Shown: piece after piece, positions 1 to 11,906 of the stretch
Layout: every line of letters starts with the position of its first letter
Numbering within the stretch: the first letter of the stretch is position 1
Assembly (NCBI GenBank): GCA_022478985.1
Contig: JAKSZP010000012.1
Coordinates: forward strand, 310,001-374,000
Length of the DNA stretch: 64,000 nt
Origin: Massospora cicadina
Taxonomy: Eukaryota; Entomophthoromycota; Entomophthoromycetes; Entomophthorales; Entomophthoraceae
Direction: 5' to 3'
Notes under the pieces: generated by a model
Databases searched by the model: none
The model's input: the letters and a program-made list of their open reading frames with translations, nothing else
What the model was told of the DNA's origin: nothing
Position numbers and translations under genes: made by a program

Positions 1-1
1 A

Positions 2-451
2 GAAATAGTTGCCTCACGCCACATTAAAAGAAGACTTAAGTACCTGGTATCCTGGAAGGGCTTTGACGCTGCAGAGAACAGTTGGGTTCCAGCGCGTGAC
101 TGTGTGCATGCCCAAGATCTTATTGACGCCTTCCACCAGCGTTTTCCCCAGGCTTCTGGATCCCAACCTAAACTGACCGTCGCCGCCATGAAGTTGGCCC
201 CTGCCCACAAGAACTTTTCCCTGGTGCAAGCCCCTGGAGGGGGTTTGAGCCCCTTCAGAGGAGAGGGTAGAATGTCATGTGCACATGACATAATAGTGGG
301 GACCAACCCCAAAGACAAGGCTGGGCGCCAGGAGGCCCAGAGGGTGAAGCTGCAGGCCCTTCCTGACCTGAGGCACACCCTAGACCAATGCTGGTTTTGG
401 GCAAAATATGCTCAGGTTGGGACTAGTGATTTGCCAAACGCCCAGCCCTGA
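2..451 (+). pseudogene. Chromovirus A: integrase C-terminus with chromodomain (partial)
   Basis: The reading frame is open from base 2 to the TGA at 449-451 and enters from outside the window. Its first ~45 residues match a chromodomain: YLVSWKGF, then ENSWVPA, then a C-terminal helix ending DLIDAFHQRFP. In Ty3/gypsy chromoviruses this module ends the integrase and directs insertion to marked chromatin (family knowledge). A tail containing APGGG follows and reads across the LTR start at 273. The same order of chromodomain, PGGG tail and LTR occurs on the minus strand at about 60.64-60.34 kb, so both belong to one family. The remaining pol lies outside the window. Confidence 0.85.
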
Positions 452-1132
452 AGTCGAGCCAGGCATTAAAACAGATGATTTACCAAATGAATGTGGACAG
501 TTTGATTCAGTTTGGTGATGAGCGGGGTTTTTAAACCCATTTCATTTTTGAAATAATGTGCTTGGGTCAAATCCAACTATAATCGATCATTTGAGTGAAG
601 TCAGTTTTGGCCTATTCAACCAACTTGGATGGCAGTGTTGCCCTATTGGTGAGTCAGTACTTGGGCCCACTGCAGCATAACCCCTATTCCCCCACTCAAG
701 CTTAAATATGTTTTCCCCAACCAACATTCCTTGTTGGTCAACTTCCCAAATAAACCTTGCCCCGTTATACCATTTTACATTCTGATTTTCTTTAGATCTT
801 GTGCGCAAACCTCTTTGAGGAGGTCTCACGATCCATTAACCTTGCCATTCTAAACACAATCTGATTCTCACCTTGTGCACTGTTGGTCCGCCCAGGTACC
901 CTCCAACCTGGGTCATTTACCCCTTCTCTTCATGTGCACCGCGATGCTTTTGGCTGGTTAATTCTAGCATTTATTTGCTTATATTAATATTGCTCCAGCA
1001 CCCTCCGCTGGGCAGTAATTAATTTTATTCTAACAGCTAGTTCCCTGGCATTGGGCTTGTGCACTGAGCAATGCCATGCTGGGAACTGGAGAGAAATAGC
1101 ACTCTACTAACAATATTGTTCTGCAAGCTAAC
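273..1132 (+). mobile_element. Chromovirus A 3' LTR (right end uncertain)
   Basis: The LTR begins TGTCATG just after a purine-rich stretch (255-271) that fits a polypurine tract. Its start sits in a perfect 20-bp palindrome at 272-291. The start aligns with the TGTAAGTCC start of the minus-strand LTR at 60345. The right end is not fixed by a second LTR copy; 1132, ending in CTAACA, is only a candidate. Confidence 0.45.
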
Positions 1133-4100
1133 AATCTTAATAGATTTAGGGTTGAGATGCTAATTAAAAGCTAAATTATAAGATAAGTGGATATTATGAT
1201 AAGCAAATGATTTAATTCTAACTAAAAATAAAATGAATAAAGGTTATATTTAAAACCTATTTACCTTATAATTTAGAAACTAAAAAAGTATATTAGCCTG
1301 GTCTAAAGTTATCAGCTTAACAAAATTATACAAGGTAGGCACAGAACCTTACAAGGTTCTAGTAGTGCACTATATGCCAGTACTAAAACTGTAAGACTTC
1401 AGGCGCCAGCTTAAATCTGGACAGGGGTTCGTATCCCTACAGGACTAAAAAGGTTTCTATCCCTATGGCTCTTCCACTCACCCAGTTACATAATCTAGGT
1501 CACACACTAGAGTAGAGATGGGTAGCAGCCATCTAACCCTATCTAACCACCCCAAAGTTCCCTTTAAGGCCCATAGACATTATCATCCATGAAACTTCAG
1601 ATCAATTAGTGCAGAAAATCAAAAAAAATCCGCTGTGATTTTAGAAGCACATGTAAGAATCTAAGTGTTGCCCTCATCACTGAGGCTCACGTGGCACCTG
1701 GGGCAAGCTCAGATGAAAAACTCTTCAAAAGAATATTGCTAAAGCCAAAAGTGAAAAAAACAAATGCCAAACGTGAAATAAGAAATAGATAGGTTATGAG
1801 CCAAAAGTGAACAGTGCGGTTAATTGTAAAATAATGCAGTCAATTGTTCCATAAAATGACTCACTTGAGAATAGTGTCAGCGTTTTTCAAGCTCTAAAAC
1901 CCCATGACCTCGTTCATTTGCCTTTCTCAAATAGTATAAGACCCAGAAGCATCCATTGTAAAGGTTGTTGGGTTATTTGTTTCTTTCCAGATTGATTAAA
2001 AACTAAAACTAAAGTAGCTGAAATCCATGGTTCTTATTTAATTTATAAAAAAGAATTAAAAATTCCACCTGATAAAGTACTTCTTTATAAGCCAATGAGG
2101 CCTATCCTTTCTCCTAGTGGTTCCTTTTCTTACCTAATCAGAACGGCGGTTCCTTGCAGATTCTGGTTGCTTTCATGGGTGGCGGAATACTCTCCTTTGG
2201 AAGTCAGATCTTTTCTTTGCACGCCAGTTGTCTGACAAAAACTGCAAGATATTCACTAAACAGTATATACTTGTGACTAGGCTATTTGATATATGAGATC
2301 AGACAGAAGCTAGAAGATTATGGACTTGTACCATGAGGATAATAAAATAAATATATTCATAATATTTATGAACAATGGCTAATTAAGAAATTTAATTTCA
2401 CATAAATATAAATTCTATGCATTTATTTAAAAGGTATATATGTACTACAATAACATGGCAGAGAATAGGTAGATTAAGGGGTGGGTGCAGTGTTTGTACA
2501 TAATCATATATTAAGTTCTGGTAAATATTAAAAGTTTTGGCATACTGGCAGAATAAATTAAAAGATTAAATCTTAGGATTGAATTAAAAATTAGTTACAC
2601 CAACCTTTTCTAAAAAAAGAAATATATTGATTTGATGAGAAGTTTTGATCATAGGTGATTTTTGTGTAGCTTTATTAATATCTGAATATATTTTTAAAGC
2701 TTGCTTTTCTTGCAACTACGCTTTGTCTTCACCTTATAAAAGTTGATGAAATCAAGAGGCTTTAGTCTGTAATATAATGAATGATTAAAATTGTGATACA
2801 ATCAGAGTGCATATACACCTTTAGATGATAATATCAATATGGTTTTTAACTCTACACCTTACTAAAATAAGTATAGTTGACTAATAGTATCTATTACCAT
2901 TTAATTTTTTGTAAAAGACTATATATGACAAACCTCCAGTGATGGAGGCTTTTATTAAAAGTTAGATGAAATGAAAAATTCTTGACTCTATAGATCACTT
3001 AAATTCTAATGGTAGAAGGCAAGTCCTATAAGTGATAAATACTAAAGTGTGAATAAATGTCTTAATAAGACTACCTAGACCTATATCACAATAAATATTT
3101 GTTCAAAGACACTATAAGATACTAAAAAACATAGTTTAACTTCAATATAAAATTTATTATAATCTTATACTATGTGCTTTTCCCACTTTTTATATAAAAA
3201 CACTTTGTCATAGTATTATGATGAGAATTCTATATAAAAAAGTATAATTAGGGAATAAATTCATAGTGATGGTTAAAAAAGATAATACATAGTAAAAGAG
3301 CATTAAATACAACTTGTAGTATAAAATTTTTTAGTTTTATCCTGAAGCTAAAAGAAGTGTACTTATGCACATATCTGTATATATATCAACATTTTGAGGT
3401 TATATATTACTCTTACTATTAGTTTTAATTAATATACATAGTTTTGTTTGATAAATGAAACTATCTTTATGACAGATAAGCTTGTTTTAACTGTAAAAAA
3501 GGGAAAATATACTCTTTTAGTTTAATGCAGAATTGGTGTTAGAACTAAATATCAGTTTTTTTCTTTTTAAATTTATAATATGCGACAATATTTTATTTTA
3601 AGTATTGTGGATTATGTAAAGGTATTTAAGATGATATTGCTCTCAACCATTAATGGGGTCATTTATGAAAAAAAATTTATGTTTACACCGCTGTTAATTC
3701 ACAAATTTATATCTTGTAAATCACATAAAGGAACATAGTGATAATGGACTTTAATTATAAAATAGAGATGTATAGTGACTATTATATCTATTAGTAAAAA
3801 TCTAAGTGGATGCTGGTATATTAGGATAGTTAGACTAAATTATAAAATCTATAAATGGTTAAGTATGATAAATTTTGTTTCAGAACACGGTTCTAAGGTT
3901 TATAAGAGTTTATATTAGATTTCAAAACTTATTTCAAACTTATAATTACTAAATTAAAAAAGAAAACTTATGTTATCTCATCAATGAGCTATATATAAAA
4001 TTTACTCTTTCTATGACTTTAAGTAGCATTAACTTTTTATATAGCTTAGAGGGTAAAGAAAATGACAGCATATATAAGTAGACCTTTACAAAAAAACCTA

Positions 4101-4292
4101 ACACCTCACTTTAAAATTTGTTTGAAAGATCTTTAATAGTTTCATAAAACCTTATATAACTTCTCATAGGTGTGAATCTAGATTACATTAAAATTGCTTA
4201 ATCATATATAAATCATGTTGCTAAATTTTTGACCAAAAGTGCTAAATCTATTTAGAAGTATGTTTTTAAAATAGTGTTTTTACTAAATCAAC
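1133..4292. other. AT-rich spacer, no gene recognised
   Basis: This stretch of about 3.2 kb is strongly AT-rich with stops in all frames. I see no open frame above 60 codons and no TIR, LTR or RNA gene. A GC-richer patch at about 2100-2240 may be an old repeat relic, but I could not assign it. Confidence 0.6.
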
Positions 4293-4306
4293 TATTAAGA
4301 AATTTT
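4293..4306. repeat. TSD of full-length LINE (left copy)
   Basis: TATTAAGAAATTTT here is repeated exactly at 10761-10774, just after the LINE's A-run. This is the duplication expected from target-primed reverse transcription and fixes both element ends. Confidence 0.85.
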
Positions 4307-4397
4307 ACATCTCTTTCTGCTAAGCATCACTTTTCAAAAATCAATTCAGCCTGAAATTTAGCTCCACTAAAGAGATTTACGAAAACTATTAGCAAAT

Positions 4398-7121
4398 ATG
4401 GTGGGAAACCCCGCAAAAGAACCCGCAGGCTATGCCAAACGAGCCAGCACCACCCCCAAACGAAGCAACCCTTGGTTACCCACCTCAGGGTCAACCAGAA
4501 TCACCCGCTCTCAAGCAGCAGCCATGAAAGCAGGCACCACCCCCCAACCTGGAGCTACTTCAACTAGCGCCAGTTCACCTGATCGCACTTCTGCAACCTG
4601 CACGCCTAACAGCTCTGTGTGCGCTGCCTCCCACCAACCCGCTGGGCCCCCTCCAACCAAGGAGGCCATCACCCAAGCTGTTTTAATGGCATCTGCTCAG
4701 TTGAATGCAACTCAGCCCATCCAGGCATTCACCTCCCCCATTGTGTCAGCTAATTCAGCCCCATCTATTATTGCTGACGCCATGTTCCTGGCTCCCTCCA
4801 TGAGGGGCGATACCCAGCTACCTGGCCCCCAAACCCTCGGATGTAAGGTTGGATTAGCCGCACATTCTGGTTCACTAAGCACCAAATTGGGACAATCTAC
4901 TCTTCCCAATGAGGATTCAAATGGTTCGGATTTTGGAACTTCACACCAGTTCCAATCTCACCCGTCCCATTTAAACCCCATAATCAGCACTTCTCAAGTC
5001 AGCACTTTATCTCAATATGCTGAAAACGACCAATTCACCAATCAGCTAATGAGTTTTGACCACGAAATCACAGCAAATACTCGGGCTGAATTTACCCAAA
5101 TAGATTGGGATGGTGATGAAACATCGCCCTCCTCCCAATTGGCTAGAGTTAATTCCAATCTGGATAGGCCTCCCCAATTTAGCGAGGCCCAACAATCACC
5201 TGGCCCCCAAACCCTCGGATGTAAGGTTGGATTAGCTGCACATTCTGGTTCACTAAGCACCAAATTGGGACAATCTACTCTTCCCAATGGGGATTTAAAT
5301 GGTTCAAATTTTGGAACTTCACACCAGTTCCAATCTCATCCGTCCCATTTAAACCCCATAATCGGCACTTCTCAAGTCAGCACTTTATCTCCATATGCTG
5401 AAAATGACCAATTCACCAATCAGCCAGTGAGTTTTGCCCACGAAATCACAGCAAATACTCGGGCTGAATTTACCCAAATAGATTGGGATGGTGATGAAAC
5501 ATCTCCCTCCTCCCAATTGGCTGGAGTTAATTCCAATCTGGATGGGCCTCCCCAATTTAGCGAGGCCCAACAAACTGCCCCTTAATTTAATATGATGCCA
5601 GCAACTGCTGTAACATTCCAGAAACAAGGGAACTCCGCAAACTTGTCCAAACCACCAGCTCACACTCAACCTGCAATTGCAGCCTAAAGCAAACACAAAC
5701 GTACCAAAGGAGCCACTGGGGCGTGGCAAAAACCTCTGGCACCAACGCTACCCAAAGCTGATCCCCGTGAAGTGGCGTTTATTGCTGATGTTAAGAAGAA
5801 ATGGGCCAAAACTAGAGCGCAAAAAGCTCTACCTCGCTCAACTCTCTCCCAAGCAATTCGCCTCTATTATGGGCATAACCCTGTTGAATTCTATACAGAG
5901 GATTACTTCTCATACTTTGCAGCGATTGCGGAGACATTCCCAATTAACACCACCATCCATGAATCAGTGGAGGGCCACTACATCGATGTGGGCTTCACTG
6001 AAGCTGCCCTTGCTGACCATGCTGCCACCCTCCAGGTCATTATTCCACGTGGATCTCTTCACATCTCCCGCACACGCTCTCACCTGGAGAAAATTTCATG
6101 GGTTACTTTTTCCAACCTACCAACGACTGTTATTCCTGAGTCTCTTAAACTGGCACTCCATCGTGGTTTAATGGAGTTTGGGTCTGTTCTTTCAGTGGAC
6201 TTTAGCGTCCCCTCTTACTATGCTCCCACTCAAAGAGCTCGCACTGCTAGGGTGTCGTTCATCCCCTCCCCCACTGTATCCCATAACATTGAGGTTATTC
6301 ATCGTGTTGCAGTAGTTGGGGCATGCCCTGAGATATTTTTTGTCGACCCTGATCAGGCGCGCCCCCGGTGTTCATGGTGTAATGCCCTTGGACACTTGTA
6401 TAGTGGCTGCACAGCTCAAAAACAAGCCCCCTTAGCCACCACCCAGGGGCCTAAACCAGGCCAAAAATGATCCCACGTGGCTTCAGCAGCAATTCCACAA
6501 CCCACACAATGGGTTCCCGTTCAAGACCTGTCCCCTGAGGCCTTACGCCTAGCAGTTGAAACAGCTAACCCCACTATTGGTATGGGATACCTTCGCGCTC
6601 ATGCCCTCCTTCCAATGGGCACCCCCTCCATTCTCCCAGAGTCAACTCCCTCTCTCACCAAGCGCAAGGCATCTCCCACAGGGTGCCCCTCATCAGCCAC
6701 CCCCACTCAGGGCTCCGAGGCACCCCCACCAACCTCCACCAGCAATTTATTGCAACAACCCTCAGCTCCCAATGGAGCTATGCCCACCAGCATGGACTGG
6801 CAACCCGCGGCCTGCGGTAGAGGTGCCACCTCAAAGAGTCCTACCCCAACCCCACAGTCCATTTCGCGCAGATCCTTTGCAGTGTTGGAGGAAGTGAATA
6901 TGGACTCAGACTCATCAAATGGGGACACCGCAAAGGTCACCATTGAGCACCCTCAGGTCCTTCCCCTGCAGCAGAGCGGGGGCAGCATCCTAGGCTGGCT
7001 TACTGGGTCCTCCGCCCCCCACCCTCTCCTTCCCCTCAGAACCCTTGACGCTCCTCACGGATTGCAGCTAATAGTCAAGCTAAAGGACTCAAAACTAGCC
7101 GCCTCACAGCAGCAGGTTTAA
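4398..7121 (+). pseudogene. LINE ORF1: gag-like RNA-binding protein, broken by three stops
   Basis: One frame runs from ATG 4398 to TAA 7119-7121, about 900 codons, interrupted by TAA 5583-5585, TAA 5685-5687 and TGA 6468-6470. The N-terminal third is rich in Pro, Thr and Ser and contains an in-frame tandem duplication of 126 codons (4821-5576). The middle (about 5690-6360) looks globular and gag-like. It ends in a zinc knuckle, CSWCNALGHLYSGC (about 6370-6411), a perfect CX2CX4HX4C. A second Pro/Ser-rich tail follows to 7121. ORF1 proteins of this type coat LINE RNA to form the transposition particle (family knowledge). The 37-bp gap to ORF2 suggests reinitiation or bicistronic translation. 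Confidence 0.85.
4821..5576 (+). repeat. 378-bp in-frame tandem duplication within LINE ORF1
   Basis: Copy 1 is 4821-5198 and copy 2 is 5199-5576, a period of exactly 378 bp (126 codons). The copies are nearly identical, each starting CCTGGCCCCCAAACCCTCGG. They differ by scattered single bases, mostly substitutions that keep the frame. The unit is Ser/Gln/Asn-rich with no recognised domain. Confidence 0.95.
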
Positions 7122-7158
7122 GCGCTGGCAACCCCCCAGGTCATGGAGGGGAACAGCT

Positions 7159-10100
7159 ATGAGTCCCCATGGCAGCACCCTGGCCCTGCAATCCATCAAC
7201 GCAAATGGGTTGCGGGACTTTAAGCGGAGAGCCTGCCTCCTCCAAAACTTCAGGTCAGCACAAATTGACATCGCTGCTGTCCAGGAGCCCCATATCCTCC
7301 ACCACAAGCAATCTGCATGGAATGAATAGTTTGGAGGAAACTCCTTCTGGACAAACCATGCCGCCCTTATTGTTTTGAATCCCTGGGTTAAAACCCGTTT
7401 TTTTTCACAATATCTAGGTGGCCGCCTCATACTGGCCAAACTCACCACTCCTGACTTCTCCTTCTTCGCTGCAAGCATCTACCTGCCTAATGCAGGTCAG
7501 GAGCAAAATCGGCTCTTGGAAGAGCTCGTCCAACTCAATCTTCCACGGAATACAGTCCTCTTAGGAGATTTCAACACAACCATAAGTCGCGTGCGTGACT
7601 CTTACCCCCTTCAGCAAAGGAACGCCCTGGATCAAGTCGCCTCCAGGATTTCCTTCGCCTGAGTGGCTTTATAGATGCGCTTCCACCCTCCGCGTCTGGC
7701 CTAGGTTGCATGACTAGGATCCAGTATGATGGAGGAGCTTTCCAGTCAGCGTCACGCATAGATATGGCACTGATTGGCCCCCTGCTAATTGGCCGCGTCT
7801 CCTCTCCCATCTCTCGTGACAACCATCTGAGTGATCACAGGTCACTCACCGTTGTCCTCACCACCACACTTAGACCGTCGCGTAGGTTCTGGCCTAGAGT
7901 TGCCCCAGCTCTTCTCAACAACCCCTTCACTAAGGAGAAGCTGTCTATGACCATCTGGGAGACTCTCACCTCCCCCACCCCACTTGCTTGACCACAAGGC
8001 TAGATGGGCGGTGACCAAGGAGGGCATCACCCACGTTGCTTACAACTGTGCCAAAGCCCAGATGACTGCAGCTCGCGCCAGAGTCAAAAGGGCGGAAGCT
8101 AGAATCAGACATCTAGAGCGAAACTGCCAGCCTTCGCCCTCTCCCAGATGGTTGGAAGACTGGGAAGCGGCGCAGGAAGCACTCCGCTTGGAGCTCACAC
8201 TGCAGGAAGAACGGGCAGCAAACTTTACAACATCTCATTACTATGCTCAATGGGAACGCCCCACCCGCTTCTTCTTTCAGAAACAGAAAAGCCCGGTCAA
8301 CAGCGCAGGATATTACTGCACTGAAGATTGGCACTACAACCACTTCAGATAAGGAGGAAATCGCGCAGAAACTACACCGCTTCTACTCCAGCCTCTTCCA
8401 TGCCACCCAGGTGGACCCATCGGACATCCAAGACTTCCTGTGGCGGGCTCCAGAGCCGCCCATTGACCCACGGGCTGATGAGGCTCTACTGGCGCCTATT
8501 TCCATCTAGGAGGTGATGGAAACCCTTCTGGAATCCCCACGGCTTAAAGCCCCAGGCCCAGATGGAATACCCTTTGAGGTTTACCTTCTGGAACCTGCAG
8601 TGATAGCCAGAACCCTCCGCGATCTCTTCGCTGCACTCTTGGTGAATGGCGAGGTCCTCCCCGACTCCAGAGGCTCAATCACGACCCTCATTCACAAGAA
8701 GTCAGACCGTGAGAACCTGGCGAACTGGCGCCCCATAGCGTTGATCAACACAGACCACAAGCTCTTCACGAAGCTTCTGGTCAACCGCATCACCAAATGG
8801 GTGTCACCTCGCCTCTCCCCATCCCAGCACGGTTTTATTCCGGGGAGGTCGTTATGGGACAACTATAATGACCTTCACGTGACTTTGACTGCTAACTCTC
8901 GTAAGGTGAATGGCTTTGTGGCTCTCCTGGATATGGAGAAAGCATATGATCGGGTAGCCTGGAAGTATACTAATGCTTCCCTGGCCCGCTTCCATCTCCC
9001 ACCCGCAGCTAGGCGCTGGGTATCAGCGCTCTATGACCAGCTCCACACCAGAGTCCTGGCGCCAATGGGTTTTACAGTGGCAGTACCAGTTGGACAAGGT
9101 CTCCGGCAAGGGGACCCCCTGAGCCCTATCTTTTTTAACATCACCCTTGAAACCCTCTTGGCCTCCATACAGGACAAGCTAACAGGGATTCTGGTCCCAG
9201 GTAAAGCCCCCACACGCACCATGGCATTTGCAGATGACACTGCCATTGCATTTGGCTGCCCTGGGGATGTTGCCCTCGCTGCTGTGACCATTGAGAGGTA
9301 CACCAAGGCGTCCAACGCCATGGTCAACACCTCCAAGACAACAGTTGTACAGGTTGGCTCCCCCACCTTCCCCCCACCATTTGGTATTGAACCTGAGCGC
9401 GGTACCTTCCGTCACCTGGGCGTTCTCACCAATTAACAAGGAGTTGCGCTAAAAGACAATGAGGACTTGCTCCTCGCAGCAGTTAACTCAAGAATTGCCA
9501 GCTGGAACTGGCAGCACATCACCCCCCAGGGTCAAGCTCTGATGGCCAATGTGTTCCTCCTCTCCAAAGTCTGGTTCCTAGCGCACGTCTGCCCATTCAC
9601 AGATGCCTTTTATACGCGGCTCAATGTACTCCTCCGCTGTTGGATCTGGGGCTCAAACCATCCACCAATGGCCCTCTCAACCATTGCCCGACCCTGCAAT
9701 GAAGGGGCCTAGGGCTTCTGGACACGCGATCCCACGCCACCACAATCTTCCTGAAGTTCCTATGGCCGATTGTCTGCTGGGACGCGACCCCCATGCCCCA
9801 ATGGGCGCCCGCCCTCCGCCAGTCAGTGTCAGCAGCTCTGGGTCTTCCTAGAGCATCTCTGACCTCATCAGGGGAGTGGCTCACAAACCACCCAGGCCAT
9901 CGCCTAAAACCATCCTCATCCCCCTACTGGAACCAGGCTCTCCTTGCCCTGATACGAATAGGCGCGCGGATCCACCATGCCTTCCCATACAGAAGTGAAG
10001 GCCCTGGCCTCAGCCCCGTCGCCATGCAATTGTGCACAATGGACAAGTTGTCACAACTCGCCTCAACCCCCAAGATCGTCCTCCCATCCGCCCAAGACTC

Positions 10101-10688
10101 CTTGAGCTCCTCCCTCCCTCCGTGAGATTTGAACTTAAGGAATTGTGGAAGGACGTCTATCACCCCATCCTGTCAGCAAAGGTGTCCAACACCTTATGGA
10201 GGGTGCTCCACTGTTCATACAGGACAGGGGACCGGACTGGCCCTACCTTCCAGCACCAAAGCTGCCCCCGCTGTGTGGAGCCTATTGACTCCCACCTCCA
10301 TCGTTTTTTCACCTGTCCAGGTGTCACCGCATTTTGGCCAAAGGCCCGCGCGCTCCTCCATGCTCAGCCCTGGTCTGGACACCCTGTGCAAGACCTCATG
10401 TTTGAGCAGACATTGCCTGGTTGCCACCGACCCCTCCATGTCCTCGCCTATGCCACAGCCATCTGGACCATCCATAACTCTTTCCTTCATGCTGCCTTTG
10501 ACCAGCAGGTGTGGACCCTTCCACACATGATCAACCACTTTCAGGTACACTTTGAGATGGCCCTGAAGGTCTGCACTATGTCGCCAACCCTCCCCCGCTC
10601 AGTTGTCACTGCAGCACGGCTCTGGCGCGCAAACCCCCTCCCTTTCTCGATGCCTCCTCCCTCCCCTTCCCTCGCCTCAGGCTCTTAG
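7159..10688 (+). pseudogene. LINE ORF2: APE endonuclease, reverse transcriptase, zinc knuckle (frameshifted)
   Basis: ATG 7159 opens an APE-type endonuclease. Its landmarks are SINANGL, VQEPH, LLGDFN (about 7560-7575), RIDMALIG and SDHRSL (about 7835), the expected Asn, Glu, Asp/Asn and Asp/His active-site set. Reverse transcriptase follows: KAPGPDGIP (about 8546), WRPIALINTDHK, QHGFIPGRS, LLDMEKAYDRV (motif A), GLRQGDPLSP (motif B) and FADDT (motif C, about 9230). The C-terminus has a zinc knuckle, CPRC...H...C (about 10265-10315), typical of zf-RVT. Lesions are TAG 7327-7329, TAG 8507-8509 and TAA 9434-9436, with frameshifts near 7640, 7980, 8290, 9710 and 10025. The protein would nick DNA and copy LINE RNA at the nick. 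All catalytic motifs remain legible. Confidence 0.9.
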
Positions 10689-10760
10689 GAGCCCAGGCAT
10701 AATTTAATAAACATTGATGAATCCCCCCTCAGGTTGGGACCATCTATTACTAAAAAAAAT
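10689..10760 (+). other. LINE 3' UTR and tail
   Basis: After the ORF2 stop come AATAAA-like sequence, CCCCCTCAGGTTGGGACCAT and CTATTAC plus eight A. The same end, in the form CTAGTACTA plus A-run, marks the short LINE copies elsewhere in the window. Here one base of the TAGTACTA palindrome has changed (TATTACTA). Confidence 0.85.
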
Positions 10761-10774
10761 TATTAAGAAATTTT
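10761..10774. repeat. TSD of full-length LINE (right copy)
   Basis: Exact partner of 4293-4306. Confidence 0.85.
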
Positions 10775-10818
10775 GTCTGTATTAAGATTAATTATAGTAT
10801 TTATCTTTTTACAATATT

Positions 10819-10857
10819 TTTTTTAGTACTAGATGGTCCCAACCCAAGGGGGATTCA
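10819..10857 (-). mobile_element. 39-bp LINE 3'-tail insertion with 16-bp TSD
   Basis: The sequence is the reverse complement of the LINE 3' terminus: T-run, AGTACTAGATGGTCCCAACC, then a GGGGGATTCA match to the 3' UTR. ATCTTTTTACAATATT flanks it exactly at 10803-10818 and 10858-10873. It is therefore an independent, extremely 5'-truncated insertion in opposite orientation, 43 bp past the full-length LINE's right TSD. Confidence 0.9.
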
Positions 10858-10873
10858 ATCTTTTTACAATATT

Positions 10874-11894
10874 AACTTATAATTTATAGATATTCATAGC
10901 CCAAAAGTTACTTTAAAAATAGTATTTTTATTACAATGTATTTAACACATCTTAATTGATAAATTTAGAATAAATTCTTTCACAAAAAATTAAAAATCTT
11001 TTTTATAACAAAATAATAAAGTAATTCTAATTCAGTGATAGCTATAGCTTATTCCAACAAAGTTCATTACACTAACATGAAGCAAGTTAGATATTTGGGT
11101 GGCAACTGGTCACTTTGAAACAAGTCAGATTGTGGGAGCATGTCCATCAAAATCCCTATGCACATTTATTGGACTTATTGTTCTGTCTTTATAGATATGA
11201 TAATATGTCAATCATAAAAGGCAGAAGTACATGAGAAAAAAAAAGATTTTGAGAGATGGCCTTATGTTTAGACTAGATTAAGATGTTGTATCATAATTTG
11301 CAAAAAAATCTTAATAGTTTTATATATACAATTATCTTCAAAAATATAGTTTAGGATCTCAATGTATACAAAAAATCTATTAATCATTATTGCCAATAAT
11401 CTAATGAAAAGTGAAAAGTACAAAAGAAACATGCTATTATAAATTAATTAGCTTAAATTATTTCTTCTATGTATCAGAATAAAAAATAACATTATTTCTG
11501 GTATATTTGATAGAATAAATTGCAATTTTGACTAAGGAAATTTAATATGAACGTCAAAAAATTCTTTTTAATACTATATTAGCATAATCATATCTTAACC
11601 TTTAACTGTATAAAATAAAAATGTGTGGGATCAAGTAACTCAAAATGAGGAATAAAATCAACTACTGTGATATGTAATAACAGGTTAAGAAATTATATCT
11701 ATTTATTATACAAAAATATGGACAAAAACTACAAAACAATTTATAGTAATACATAAAAATATAAATATGCCTAATATGCAAAATTATCAATAAAGTTTAT
11801 TGAAATACACATTTTATGTATAAATTAACTGTAATTTTAATATAGTACTAAATATTAGTATATTGCGTGAACTTTAATAAAAGTAAAAAGAAAG
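10874..11894. other. AT-rich spacer, no gene recognised
   Basis: AT-rich sequence with no open frame of interest and no recognisable repeat terminus. Confidence 0.6.
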
Positions 11895-11906
11895 TTTATT
11901 TTATTT

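Larger units (their letters stand above)
4307..10760 (+). mobile_element. Full-length non-LTR retrotransposon (LINE)
   Basis: This element of about 6.45 kb has a short 5' UTR (4307-4397), ORF1 (4398-7121, gag-like), ORF2 (7159-10688, endonuclease/RT) and a 3' UTR ending CCATCTATTAC plus an A-run. A 14-bp TSD flanks it. The gag knuckle, APE endonuclease, RT motifs and C-terminal zinc knuckle suggest the L1/Tx1-like side of LINE diversity; Tad1-like is the alternative. It is GC-richer than the flanking DNA. Several stops and frameshifts show it is no longer autonomous. Short copies of its 3' end are scattered at 10819, 15037, 16038, 21730 and 36373. Confidence 0.92.

Noticed and set aside
1399..1415. 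17-bp match to the gypsy-2 protease region (43619-43636 area)
   Set aside because: Flanks do not extend the match in protein or DNA; likely chance at this length.
1421..1440. tRNA T-arm-like GGGGTTCGTATCCC
   Set aside because: No matching D-arm, anticodon arm or closing acceptor stem upstream; a B-box-like string alone is not a tRNA gene.
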